The notes beneath the pieces are model-generated. The model had not been told where the DNA came from, made no database searches, and saw only the letters and a list, made by a program, of their open reading frames with translations. From NCBI RefSeq assembly GCF_014384985.1, contig NZ_JACRSX010000011.1:1-64000 (forward strand): a stretch of DNA of 64,000 bases, given 5' to 3'. Positions 25,608-34,071 of the stretch are shown piece by piece. How positions within the stretch are numbered: position 1 is the first letter of the stretch; every line of letters starts with the position of its first letter. The stretch comes from Jutongia huaianensis (GTDB lineage: Bacteria > Bacillota > Clostridia > Lachnospirales > Lachnospiraceae). A program made the position numbers and the translations under genes.

Positions 25608-26963
25608 ATGAAAAGAGAAAGTTTCAAATCCAGATTAGGTTTTATTCTGATTTCAGCGGGATGCGCCATTGGGATTGGAAATGTCTGGAAGTTTCCATAT
25701 GTGGCAGGACAAAATGGCGGTGGTATTTTTGTTTTGTTTTACCTGTTCTTTTTGATCGCAGTCGGCGTGCCGGTGCTGACCATGGAGTTTGCAGTCGGCC
25801 GTGCCAGCGGAAAGAGTGTAGTGAAAGGCTATGAGGTACTGGAGCCGGAGGGAAGCAGATGGCATTTGCATGGCTATGCGGCGTTATTTGGTAATTATAT
25901 GCTGATGATGTTTTATACGACAGTGGCAGGCTGGATGATCAGTTACTTTTATCGTTTCCTGATCAATGACTTTAAGGGGCTGGATACGAAAGGTGTCACG
26001 GATAAGTTTTCTCATATGCTTGCAGATCCTAAGAGCATGACCTTCTGGATGATCGTAATCGTTGTTGTGGGATTTCTGATCTGTTCCTTTGGTCTGCAGG
26101 CCGGAGTAGAAAAGATCAGTAAGCCGATGATGCTGGGACTTCTGGCATTGATCGTGGTGCTGGCGGTCAACAGTATCCTTTTGAAGGGCGGCGTGGATGG
26201 ACTGAAGTTTTATCTGATCCCCGACTGGAAAAAGGTTGAGGAGGTTGGTCTTTTTAATGTAATTATTGCGTCGATGAATCAGGCATTTTTTACTCTGAGC
26301 CTTGGTATTGGTGCTATGGAGATTTTTGGAAGCTATATGAGTAAAGAGCATACTCTTTTAGGAGAATCCCTGCGGATCGCCGCGCTGGATACCTTTGTGG
26401 CGATTATGTCCGGTCTGATCATTTTTCCGGCCTGCTTCGCTTACGGAATCAATCCGGGAGCAGGACCGGAGCTGATCTTTATTACGCTGCCAAATGTCTT
26501 TATCCAGATGCCGGGAGGCAGGATCTGGGGGACATTTTTCTTCCTGTTTATGACTTTTGCGGCATTTTCCACGATCATAGCGGTTTTTGAAAATATCATT
26601 GCCTGCTGTATGGATAAATGGAATATCAGCCGCAAAAAGTCTGCTCTTATCAATGGCGTGATCATTTTGATCGCTTCTTTACCGGCGGTATTTGGTTATA
26701 ATATCTGGAGCAGCTTCCAGCCAAGAGGCGCCGGAAGTACAGTGCTGGATCTGGAGGACTTTATTGTAAGCAATCTGCTGCTTCCGGGCGGTTCTTTGAT
26801 CTTTTTGTTATTCTGTGTGACAAAATGGGGCTGGGGCTTTGATAAATATCTCGAAGAGACGAATACCGGTATTGGGGCGAAGTTTCCAAAGGCTCTGCGG
26901 GGATATGTGACCTTTGTGCTCCCGTGTATTATTCTTGTGATTCTTGTGCTTGGATTGCGGTAA
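25608..26963 (+). CDS. Neurotransmitter:sodium symporter family transporter, copy 2
   Basis: 451 residues, the same length as the upstream paralogue and nearly identical in the first 40 residues (RESFKSRLGFILISAGCA). Differences cluster in loops and at the C-terminus. The ATG has aaaggag upstream and lies 35 bases after copy 1, so the pair arose by tandem duplication and is probably co-transcribed. The changes may have altered substrate preference. The stop lies 10 bases from the convergent hcp gene. Confidence 0.92.
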   Translation: MKRESFKSRLGFILISAGCAIGIGNVWKFPYVAGQNGGGIFVLFYLFFLIAVGVPVLTMEFAVGRASGKSVVKGYEVLEPEGSRWHLHGYAALFGNYMLMMFYTTVAGWMISYFYRFLINDFKGLDTKGVTDKFSHMLADPKSMTFWMIVIVVVGFLICSFGLQAGVEKISKPMMLGLLALIVVLAVNSILLKGGVDGLKFYLIPDWKKVEEVGLFNVIIASMNQAFFTLSLGIGAMEIFGSYMSKEHTLLGESLRIAALDTFVAIMSGLIIFPACFAYGINPGAGPELIFITLPNVFIQMPGGRIWGTFFFLFMTFAAFSTIIAVFENIIACCMDKWNISRKKSALINGVIILIASLPAVFGYNIWSSFQPRGAGSTVLDLEDFIVSNLLLPGGSLIFLLFCVTKWGWGFDKYLEETNTGIGAKFPKALRGYVTFVLPCIILVILVLGLR

Positions 26964-26972
26964 AATGTGAAT

Positions 26973-28544
26973 TTATCCGCGTCCCAGAATGGTATCCATA
27001 TCCTGTTCCGGTGCGGTGATCGGCTGCAGGTTGTAGGTGTCTACGAGAAACTTCACAACGGTTTCTGACATAAAAGCCGGAAGAGTTGGTCCCAGATACA
27101 TGTTGCGGATACCGAGGGAAAGCAGTGTCAGCAGGATACAGACTGCTTTCTGTTCATACCAGGACAGCACCAGTGTCAGAGGCAGATCGTTGACCGTACA
27201 GTCAAATGCATCGGCGAGTGCCAGAGCTACCCGGATCGCACTGTAGGCATCATTGCACTGTCCCATATCAAGGATACGTGGGATGCCATCAATCTCCCCG
27301 AGATCCAGATCATTAAAACGGTATTTTCCGCAGGCGAGAGTCAGAACAAGGGAATCCATCGGAGTCTGTTTTACAAAATCGGTATAGTAATTACGGCCGG
27401 GATGGGCACCGTCACATCCGCCCACCAGGAAAATATGCTTAATATGTCCCTGCTTGATCGAGGAAATGATCTCTTCTGCATGGGAAAGAACGGCGGAGTG
27501 GCCAAAACCTGTGGTCAGTGTGTGGCCGCCGTTGATCCCGCTCATGCTGTGGTCGTGTTCATAGCCTCCGAGCCGTAAGGCATGTTCAATGATCGGAGAG
27601 AAGTCTTTATTTCCGTCCTTGTCTCCGCTGATATGGCGAAGACCTTTATATCCCACTACAGATGTCGTATAAATCCGGTCCTGATAGCTTGGTCTCTGAG
27701 GCATCAGACAGTTGGTGGTGAAAAGTACCGGGGCAGGAATATTGTCAAATTCCTTCTGCTGGCTCTGCCATGCGGTTCCAAAGTTACCTGCAAGATGTTC
27801 GTATTTATTCAGCTCCGGATATCCATGAGCCGGCAGCATTTCACTGTGGGTATAGACATTGATCCCTTTGCCCTTTGTCTGCTCCAAAAGCTGGGACAGA
27901 TCCTTCAGGTCGTGACCGGATATTACGATAAAAGGACCTTTTTTGATATCGGTCTGTACCTTTACCGGTGATGGCGAACCGAAGGTTTCTGTATTGGCAC
28001 GGTCCAGAAGCTCCATACATTTAAAGTTGACTTTGCCAAATTCCATGATCAGCTCGATCCATTCCTCGGCAGAATGTTTTTTATTTATTTCACAAAGTCC
28101 CTTGTAAAACCATTTTGTAACGCTTTCATCTTCATATCCGAGATTCATGGCGTGATGGGCGTAGGCCGCCATACCTTTCAGACCGAAAAGCAAAGTGGAA
28201 CGAAGGGATACTTCGTCGTTACTTCCATCCCAGAGTGCTACGACGGGGATCTTTTCGTCGCTGAGTTTTTTGCGTTCTTTTATGACACGGTCTGTAAATT
28301 CACGGATCGCTTCATCGTCGAAATTGACATTGGTTAATGTGGTAAAAAGTCCGTCTATCAGCAGACGATCCGTCAGGCGGGAATGTTTTCCTGCATCGTG
28401 GGCGGCTGTGGCCAGGCGGATCAGCTCGCCGATCAATTCATCCTGCAGTCTGGCGGTTTCCGGCTGCTTGCCGCAGACGCCTGTGTTGACACAGCCTTTG
28501 TTGCCTGCGGTCTGTTGACACTGAAAACAAAACATATTAGACAT
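26973..28544 (-). CDS. hcp: Hydroxylamine reductase / hybrid-cluster protein, class I
   Basis: 523 residues from ATG 28544 (GGAGGAG six bases upstream; a longer frame adds six residues without support). The N-terminal cysteines are spaced C6-x2-C9-x8-C18-x5-C24, the class I (anaerobe) pattern for the [4Fe-4S] cluster. Later cysteines in LVGGCDGAHPGRNYY, ALACGKY-like and MGQCND segments supply the hybrid 4Fe-2S-2O cluster. Hcp proteins reduce hydroxylamine in vitro and are now regarded as nitric oxide reductases in anaerobes, protecting against nitrosative stress. It is monocistronic here, convergent with the symporter pair. No hcr reductase gene lies next to it. Confidence 0.95.
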   Translation of the reverse strand: MSNMFCFQCQQTAGNKGCVNTGVCGKQPETARLQDELIGELIRLATAAHDAGKHSRLTDRLLIDGLFTTLTNVNFDDEAIREFTDRVIKERKKLSDEKIPVVALWDGSNDEVSLRSTLLFGLKGMAAYAHHAMNLGYEDESVTKWFYKGLCEINKKHSAEEWIELIMEFGKVNFKCMELLDRANTETFGSPSPVKVQTDIKKGPFIVISGHDLKDLSQLLEQTKGKGINVYTHSEMLPAHGYPELNKYEHLAGNFGTAWQSQQKEFDNIPAPVLFTTNCLMPQRPSYQDRIYTTSVVGYKGLRHISGDKDGNKDFSPIIEHALRLGGYEHDHSMSGINGGHTLTTGFGHSAVLSHAEEIISSIKQGHIKHIFLVGGCDGAHPGRNYYTDFVKQTPMDSLVLTLACGKYRFNDLDLGEIDGIPRILDMGQCNDAYSAIRVALALADAFDCTVNDLPLTLVLSWYEQKAVCILLTLLSLGIRNMYLGPTLPAFMSETVVKFLVDTYNLQPITAPEQDMDTILGRG

Positions 28545-28661
28545 GGTTACTCCTCCAATCAATGCGATATGCTATTTAGATACTTTAAAACCAGTTTTTC
28601 CAATTTTTGTGCGGAGTATACATACATGGAAACAGGTGAAATAATTAATTGAAAAAGTAAA

Positions 28662-28690
28662 TTGAAAATAATAATGTGTAGTAGTATACT
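28662..28690 (+). promoter_or_regulatory. Promoter of the DUF3800 gene
   Basis: TTGAAA at 28662-28667, 17-base spacer, TATACT at 28685-28690, 42 bases before the ATG. Confidence 0.7.
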
Positions 28691-28732
28691 GTTGAAAAAA
28701 GAGATGTACTAAATTATGAAAGGCTGTGTTAA

Positions 28733-29467
28733 ATGACAGAGAAGACACTACAGAATACATTATATGTTTATATTGACGAATCAGGAAGCATTACAAAAAC
28801 TAATATCAGCAATAATAGATATTTTGTTATAGCGATGGTCTTTACAGATGATCCAGTTACAATTCGCAGATTATTTAAAAAGAAAATTTCCAAAATGATG
28901 AAAAAGAATGATAAATACAAAGATATGATTCGAATGAAAAAAGAGATAAAGGGGTCGGATATATCAGAAACTACCAAAAAAGAAGTATATAAGCATATTT
29001 TAGAGCATGGTGCAGAAAAGCTGGAACTGGGTCTTATTGTATTAGATAATGAATATACTACAGATAAATTTATTGAAAATCATGCCAGATCATTTAATTA
29101 TATGATTCAAACATATTTAGATAGCTATTTTCGTAATCATAGTAAGTTTATGAAAGGATATGGTAAGATAGAATTGATCATTGATGAGCAAAATATTGCA
29201 ACAGGAGCGGAATATGAGTTGTGTGGATATCTTAATCAACAGTTGACCTTAAAAAATCCCATATGTGATCTGTTTGAAGTGACTTATACAGACTCTAAAA
29301 ACGAGAAATTGGTTCAGCTGTCGGATTTTGTAGCAAATTCATTTTATCGTAATATTGAAAAGAGAAATCAAGAAAGTAAGGAAACAATTGGAATGTGGTT
29401 GAATACTCTATGTAATAGGGATATTTTTGACTTCTCAGAAAGCCGGGATATTGCTTTGAATTTATAA
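28733..29467 (+). CDS. DUF3800 domain protein (RNase H-like fold)
   Basis: 244 residues. YVYIDESGSI near the N-terminus, LIIDEQN in the middle and LVQLSDFVANSFYR near the C-terminus are the acidic motifs of DUF3800. The acidic residues are arranged as in RNase H-like nucleases. Members are frequent on mobile elements and near defence genes, and a nuclease role is suspected but unproven. It stands alone with its own promoter between hcp and a small-RNA-like unit. Its base composition is more A+T-rich than the flanking genes, which suggests acquisition. Confidence 0.82.
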   Translation: MTEKTLQNTLYVYIDESGSITKTNISNNRYFVIAMVFTDDPVTIRRLFKKKISKMMKKNDKYKDMIRMKKEIKGSDISETTKKEVYKHILEHGAEKLELGLIVLDNEYTTDKFIENHARSFNYMIQTYLDSYFRNHSKFMKGYGKIELIIDEQNIATGAEYELCGYLNQQLTLKNPICDLFEVTYTDSKNEKLVQLSDFVANSFYRNIEKRNQESKETIGMWLNTLCNRDIFDFSESRDIALNL

Positions 29468-29485
29468 TGAATTGTTGCGTTGAAT

Positions 29486-29514
29486 TTGACAAATAATAGA
29501 TTGGGTGTTATTAT
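29486..29514 (+). promoter_or_regulatory. Promoter of a putative small RNA
   Basis: TTGACA at 29486-29491, 17-base spacer and TATTAT at 29509-29514, close to consensus. No ORF of size follows before the terminator ending at 29685. Confidence 0.65.
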
Positions 29515-29520
29515 AATCTC

Positions 29521-29685
29521 AGCAAAGTAAATCGTTGATAACCGCATGAGGATGTAAGGCAGATGTAAGCTGTCCGGCTCAACGTTTTTGTTAGAGAGAC
29601 ATTCCAGATATGGGATGTTCTTTTGCTTTAGGGGGATTATTTGCACGAGGGGCTGTCGTACTGTTTGGTATGATAGCCTTTTTTT
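29521..29685 (+). ncRNA. Putative structured small RNA of about 165 nt
   Basis: The stretch between a good promoter and an intrinsic terminator has no credible coding frame. It contains a hairpin ACATTCC/GGGATGT (29599-29618) followed by TTCTTTT, and ends in a second hairpin with T7. I could not match it to a known riboswitch or sRNA class. The next gene, tetR, has its own promoter after the terminator, so this unit looks self-contained. It could also be only the 3' region of the DUF3800 transcript. Confidence 0.4.
29651..29685 (+). terminator. Intrinsic terminator before tetR
   Basis: GGCTGTCGTAC pairs with GTATGATAGCC (two G-U pairs) around a 6-base loop, followed by seven T. Confidence 0.82.
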
Positions 29686-29701
29686 GATTATAATAAATTT
29701 C

Positions 29702-29730
29702 TTGACATTATCATATGACCATGTTAACAT
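29702..29730 (+). promoter_or_regulatory. tetR promoter
   Basis: TTGACA at 29702-29707, 17-base spacer, TAACAT at 29725-29730. The -10 box overlaps the palindromic operator at 29727-29743, as expected for autorepression. Confidence 0.75.
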
Positions 29731-29743
29731 AACGGTGTTACGT
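29727..29743. promoter_or_regulatory. TetR operator 1
   Basis: The 17-bp near-palindrome ACATAAC-GGT-GTTACGT. The same half-sites recur with a single central base change upstream of the ABC transporter genes (30505-30521), which marks this as the binding site of the TetR protein encoded between the two copies. Confidence 0.75.
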
Positions 29744-29771
29744 GATGAGGTGACATAGAAATGAGGCATAT

Positions 29772-30431
29772 ATGAAGGATGAAAAGGAGACCAGGAAAAG
29801 GCTTCAGAAATGTGCCCTGGAGGAGTTCCTGGAGAAGGGGTTTATGAAGGCATCTCTCCGGAGCATCTGTAAAAAGGCAGGGGTCACTACGGGAGCCTTA
29901 TATTTTTTCTTTGAGGATAAGGATGATCTGTTTGTTTCTCTGGTGAAGGAGCCTCTGGCGGGAGTACGCGAGGCAATGGAAATGCATTTCCTGGGGGAGA
30001 AGCAGGCAATGGAATCGGGAGAACTGCTTAGTGGAGAAGTACAGGAGGGCGAAGCGGATGATTACCGTACGACTCTGAATATTGTTCATGAGCTTTACCG
30101 GTATCGCGACCGGTTCCGGCTTCTGTTGGAGAAGTCCCAGGGCAGTTCCGTGGAGGGAGCTGTGGATGAGGTCGTTCGCATTTGCGAGGGACATTACCGG
30201 ATGCTGGCTGATATGATGCAGCAGCATATCGGGGGAGAGAGGATCGAACATGACGTGATTCACTGGATCGCACATATGCAGATCGATGTATTTGTTTATG
30301 CGGTGACACATATTGACACAGAGGAGGAAGCGGTCAGATATATGGATCGTGCAGTGAAATATATGGTCTGTGGCTGGTATGGAATGTTTGGTGTAACGCC
30401 GGATATGATGGGAAGCGGAGATATTGTTTGA
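29772..30431 (+). CDS. TetR family transcriptional regulator
   Basis: 219 residues. The N-terminal helix-turn-helix is textbook: ALEEFLEKGFMKASLRSI, then CKKAGVTTGALYFFFEDKDDL (split for length, about 12-50). The C-terminal ligand-binding half is not recognisable to a subfamily. It is flanked by two copies of the same palindrome, one over its own promoter and one before the downstream ABC transporter, so it should repress itself and the transporter until an inducer binds. Reading frame may begin at ATG 29772; the upstream ATG at 29761 is out of frame. Confidence 0.9.
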   Translation: MKDEKETRKRLQKCALEEFLEKGFMKASLRSICKKAGVTTGALYFFFEDKDDLFVSLVKEPLAGVREAMEMHFLGEKQAMESGELLSGEVQEGEADDYRTTLNIVHELYRYRDRFRLLLEKSQGSSVEGAVDEVVRICEGHYRMLADMMQQHIGGERIEHDVIHWIAHMQIDVFVYAVTHIDTEEEAVRYMDRAVKYMVCGWYGMFGVTPDMMGSGDIV

Positions 30432-30504
30432 AAAGAATAGAGCAGGGATAGAAGGTTTCGGGATAAAAGGAACTGTTACGGCAGTTCCTAAAAAAACAAC
30501 AGCA

Positions 30505-30521
30505 ACATAACAGTGTTACGT
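30505..30521. promoter_or_regulatory. TetR operator 2, upstream of ABC transporter
   Basis: ACATAAC-AGT-GTTACGT, identical to operator 1 except at one central base, 34 bases before the start of the ATPase gene. A hairpin AGGAACTG/CAGTTCCT lies just upstream (30470-30489). Confidence 0.75.
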
Positions 30522-30554
30522 TAATGATAAATAATATCAATAAGGAGGACGATC

Positions 30555-31256
30555 ATGTATCTGGAAGTGAAGGATTTGAAAAAGAGTTATGGTGCAGGAG
30601 AAGGTTTTGTGCAGGTTCTGAGAGGAATTACCACGGGAGTGGAGCAGGGAGATATGTGTGTGATACAGGGAACCAGTGGTTCCGGAAAATCCACATTTTT
30701 AAACTGTATTGGTGGCCTGGATACCATTGATTCCGGCTCTGTGGTGGTGGATGGAAAGGAAATTGCAGGCCTGAGCCAGACGGAGCTTTCTGAGTATCGC
30801 CGGGATAATCTGGGATATATTTTTCAGTTTTACAATCTGGTCCCTAATCTGACTGTACGGGAAAATATACAGGTTTGTGAATACCTGACCAAAACGCCGC
30901 TGGATATGGATGAGCTTCTGGAGACATTGGGGCTGACAGGACATCAGAACAAATTTCCGTCACAGCTTTCCGGTGGTCAGCAGCAGCGGTGTGCCATTGC
31001 CAGAGCATTGATCAAAAATCCGAAGCTTCTTCTCTGTGATGAACCGACCGGTGCACTGGATTCCAAAACCTCCAGGGACATTTTAGTGCTGCTGGAAACC
31101 ATCAATGCAAAGTATGGAACTACGATGCTGATCGTTACTCATAACAATTCCATCAAAGACATGGTACATAAGGTGATCCGGATCAAGGATGGCCAGATCA
31201 GTAAGGAATATTACAATGAAACTAGAGTACCGGCAGCAGAATTGGAGGATTTGTAA
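30555..31256 (+). CDS. ABC transporter ATP-binding protein (MacB/LolD type)
   Basis: 233 residues. Walker A GTSGSGKST is at 39-47, then the Q-loop in IFQFYNL, the signature LSGGQQQR, and Walker B LLLCDEPTGALDS with its catalytic Glu. The subfamily (LolD/MacB/FtsE-like) powers FtsX-type permeases that export peptides, lipids or antibiotics rather than importing. It overlaps the permease gene by one base. Regulation by the upstream TetR is indicated by the shared operator. Confidence 0.93.
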   Translation: MYLEVKDLKKSYGAGEGFVQVLRGITTGVEQGDMCVIQGTSGSGKSTFLNCIGGLDTIDSGSVVVDGKEIAGLSQTELSEYRRDNLGYIFQFYNLVPNLTVRENIQVCEYLTKTPLDMDELLETLGLTGHQNKFPSQLSGGQQQRCAIARALIKNPKLLLCDEPTGALDSKTSRDILVLLETINAKYGTTMLIVTHNNSIKDMVHKVIRIKDGQISKEYYNETRVPAAELEDL

Positions 31257-33985
31257 TGCAGAAAGTATTGAGAAGAAGAATCTTGCGGGATCTGTGTGCC
31301 AATAAATTCCGTTATCTGGCATTGGCAGTGCTGATCATTATGAGTATGTATCTGGTGGTCTCTCTGGTGGGAGCATCTGAAACAATTATGCAGGGAGGAG
31401 CGGCTTCTGACCGGGAGCATAAGGTTGAGGATGGCCAGTTCTCTGTATTTGTGCCGTTGACAGCCTCCGAAAAGAATGAAATCACCCAAAAAGGACTGAG
31501 TTTGGAAGAAAATTTTTATCTGGATTACAATATGAAGGACCAAAGTGTGCTGCGGGTATTTCAAAACCGGCAGAAGATCAATCTTGCCGTTGTTCGGGAA
31601 GGGCGGCTTGCAAAGGCTGATGATGAAGTAATGCTGGAGCAGAGATACAGTGAGGAACATCGGATCAAGGTGGGAGATAAAGTGACAATCGGTGGAGAAA
31701 CGCTGAAAGTATCAGGAATCGGCTGTGTACCGGACTATAATGCGCCATATCATAATCTGTCAGACAGTACCGTGGGAAGTAAGCAGTTTGGTCTTGCTTT
31801 TGTAACTGCCGGACAGTATAAAAAAATGCAGGATCAGGGAAAAAGTGCCCAGACAGAGGTGTACAATTATTCGTACAGATTGAAGAAGGGAATGACGGAC
31901 AAAAAGCTTAAGGAATGGCTTAAGGATCAGACAATTGATGCTAGTGATATAACGGATAATTGGTTTAAAAAATATTGGCGTCGGACCGGCGGTCAGAAGG
32001 ATAAGGTGACAAAGGGAATCGATAAGCTGGCAGACGGATCCGGGGAGCTTTCAGATGGACTATCAGAGCTTGCTTCAAATAACAAAAAGCTGCAGGAGGG
32101 TACAGGTCAGCTTCTGGATACATATCTGGAGCAGGCTTCCGATGCATTGAAGGATTATGGTCTCACGGAAGCACTTACCGAGGAAAATTTTAAAGAGCAG
32201 CTGACACAGCTGAAGGACAGGAATGATAATGGAATTGTGCGGCTTTCCATTGGTTCCCTGCTGGATCAGCTCACCATGCTGAAAAGCTATAAGGATGGAA
32301 TCGTAAAATATACGGATGGCGTGGGAGAGGCCGCTGATGGTGCCGGAAAGCTGTCAGATGGTGTCCGTAAGCTGAAAAAAGGAACTGATAAGCTTGTGGA
32401 TAAATATTTTGATATTTCTTTAAGCAATATGACAGAATTTGTCACAGCAGAGGAAAATATGAGAATTGGTGCAACCACAGACGATCAGGTCATTAATAAG
32501 CTGGCTGGCCTGATCGCCGGTGTGATTATTATGATCTTATTTACTTATGTGATCTCGGTGTTTGTCGTACATACAATCGAGGCAGAGAGCGGTGTGATCG
32601 GTGCACTGTATGCAATGGGTGTTACCGGAAAGGACTTGATCATGCATTACCTGACCCTGCCGGTCTGCGTTACATTTATATCGGGAATGATCGGGATGGC
32701 AATAGGTTTTTCGCCAATTGGTGTGCGGCAGCAGATGGCAGACACCTATAACTATTTTTCCTTCCCGGAGGTACCGGATGTGTATCCGGTATACCTGCTG
32801 ATCTACGGCGCTGTGATGCCTGTTCTGGCGGCAGTGATCGTAAACTGGCTGGTAATCCGGAAGAAGCTGGCACAGCCCGCGTTAAAGCTGATGAGGAAGG
32901 AACAGAAGCAGGGGAGATTTGGCCGCATGGATCTGGGGGATATGGCATTTGTGCCAAGATTTTGTATCCGTCAGTTTTTGCGGGAGCTTCGAACCGGTCT
33001 GACGGTTATCTTTGGACTTTTTGTTTCCCTTTTGATCTGCATGCTCAGTCTGGATTGTTATGTGATGTGTGCCAATGTGGGCATTGAAAACAGAGCCGAT
33101 ACAAAGTTTGAATATATGTATACTTACAAATATCCCACCGGGAAGGCACCGGCCGGGGGTGAGGAAGCTTATGCCAGGACATTAAAACGGGAACGCTTTG
33201 GTTACAATCTGGATGTTACAGTATTGGGAATTACGAAGGATAACTCTTTCTTTGATGCTGATGTACAAAAAGGAAAGAGCCGTGTGATCCTGTCCAGTGC
33301 GGCAGCACAGAAGTTTGCTCTTGCAAAAGGAGATCAGTTTGTACTGAATGATGAAGACGAAGAAAGGGACTATGCATTTACGGTGGATGGCGTCACACAG
33401 TATTCTACCGGTCTGTACGTTTTTATGGACATTGACAGTATGCGGGAACTGTTTGGTGAAGATGATGATTATTATAATGTTGTGTTTGCCGATCATAAGC
33501 TGAATATTCCGTCAGGACGGCTTTATGGCACATTAAAGAAATCGGAGGTAGAGAAAAATTCTGATATTTTCGTCAATATGATGATGCCGATGGTTTCGAC
33601 CCTGATGATTATGTCTGCATTGATCTTCTGTGTAGTCATGTATCTGATGATGAAGGTGATGATCGATCGTTCCAGTTTTGGTATTTCACTGGTAAAGATA
33701 TTTGGATACCGGATCAGTGAGATCCGGAAGCTGTACCTGAACAGTAATTTCTGTATTGTAGCAGTGGGAGCACTGATCTGCATTCCGCTTTCCAAACTGT
33801 GTATGGATGCTATGTATCCGTTGATGGTCAGTAATATTGCCTGTGGAATGAATCTTCATTTTTCACCGGTACTTTATATAGGGATGTATGTTGGGATTCT
33901 GCTGCTGTATGCAGTGATCAATTTCTTCCTGGTGCGTCGTCTGCAAAAGATCACGCCGGCAGAGGTTCTGAAAAACAGGGAATAA
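31256..33985 (+). CDS. FtsX-type ABC transporter permease, large
   Basis: 909 residues and about eight membrane helices: one N-terminal, three in 410-545, one near 580-605 and three at 770-905, so there are two FtsX domains. The first extracytoplasmic domain (about 45-400) contains repeated helical text (KLADGSGELSDGLSEL, then DGAGKLSDGVRKLK) like that of YhgE/Pip proteins. The last residues (PAEVLKNRE) fit the end of FtsX permeases. With the ATPase upstream it forms a TetR-controlled exporter, probably for a membrane-active compound. Substrate unknown. Confidence 0.9.
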   Translation: MQKVLRRRILRDLCANKFRYLALAVLIIMSMYLVVSLVGASETIMQGGAASDREHKVEDGQFSVFVPLTASEKNEITQKGLSLEENFYLDYNMKDQSVLRVFQNRQKINLAVVREGRLAKADDEVMLEQRYSEEHRIKVGDKVTIGGETLKVSGIGCVPDYNAPYHNLSDSTVGSKQFGLAFVTAGQYKKMQDQGKSAQTEVYNYSYRLKKGMTDKKLKEWLKDQTIDASDITDNWFKKYWRRTGGQKDKVTKGIDKLADGSGELSDGLSELASNNKKLQEGTGQLLDTYLEQASDALKDYGLTEALTEENFKEQLTQLKDRNDNGIVRLSIGSLLDQLTMLKSYKDGIVKYTDGVGEAADGAGKLSDGVRKLKKGTDKLVDKYFDISLSNMTEFVTAEENMRIGATTDDQVINKLAGLIAGVIIMILFTYVISVFVVHTIEAESGVIGALYAMGVTGKDLIMHYLTLPVCVTFISGMIGMAIGFSPIGVRQQMADTYNYFSFPEVPDVYPVYLLIYGAVMPVLAAVIVNWLVIRKKLAQPALKLMRKEQKQGRFGRMDLGDMAFVPRFCIRQFLRELRTGLTVIFGLFVSLLICMLSLDCYVMCANVGIENRADTKFEYMYTYKYPTGKAPAGGEEAYARTLKRERFGYNLDVTVLGITKDNSFFDADVQKGKSRVILSSAAAQKFALAKGDQFVLNDEDEERDYAFTVDGVTQYSTGLYVFMDIDSMRELFGEDDDYYNVVFADHKLNIPSGRLYGTLKKSEVEKNSDIFVNMMMPMVSTLMIMSALIFCVVMYLMMKVMIDRSSFGISLVKIFGYRISEIRKLYLNSNFCIVAVGALICIPLSKLCMDAMYPLMVSNIACGMNLHFSPVLYIGMYVGILLLYAVINFFLVRRLQKITPAEVLKNRE

Positions 33986-34023
33986 AATATTTTGTTATGT
34001 TGATGAAATATGTGGGGAGTGCT

Positions 34024-34071
34024 ATGATGAAAAAGTCAGAATTTTGGAAAGGCATGGTTAAGGGAGTATGA
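34024..34071 (+). CDS. 15-codon leader ORF coupled to trpF
   Basis: A short frame MMKKSEFWKGMVKGV starts at ATG 34024 with a strong GGGGAG site five bases before it, and its TGA overlaps the trpF ATG (ATGA). The arrangement predicts translational coupling. It contains a single Trp, so it is not a classical tandem-Trp attenuator. It may instead be the remnant start of another gene. No conservation data are available to decide. Confidence 0.45.
   Translation: MMKKSEFWKGMVKGV

Noticed and set aside
29521..29685. Known riboswitch class (fluoride, ZTP, glutamine, guanidine) before tetR
   Set aside because: I compared the remembered conserved cores by eye and none fit; it is kept as an unassigned small RNA candidate.
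34024..34071. Classical tryptophan attenuator peptide
   Set aside because: Only one Trp codon and no terminator/antiterminator pair between it and trpF.
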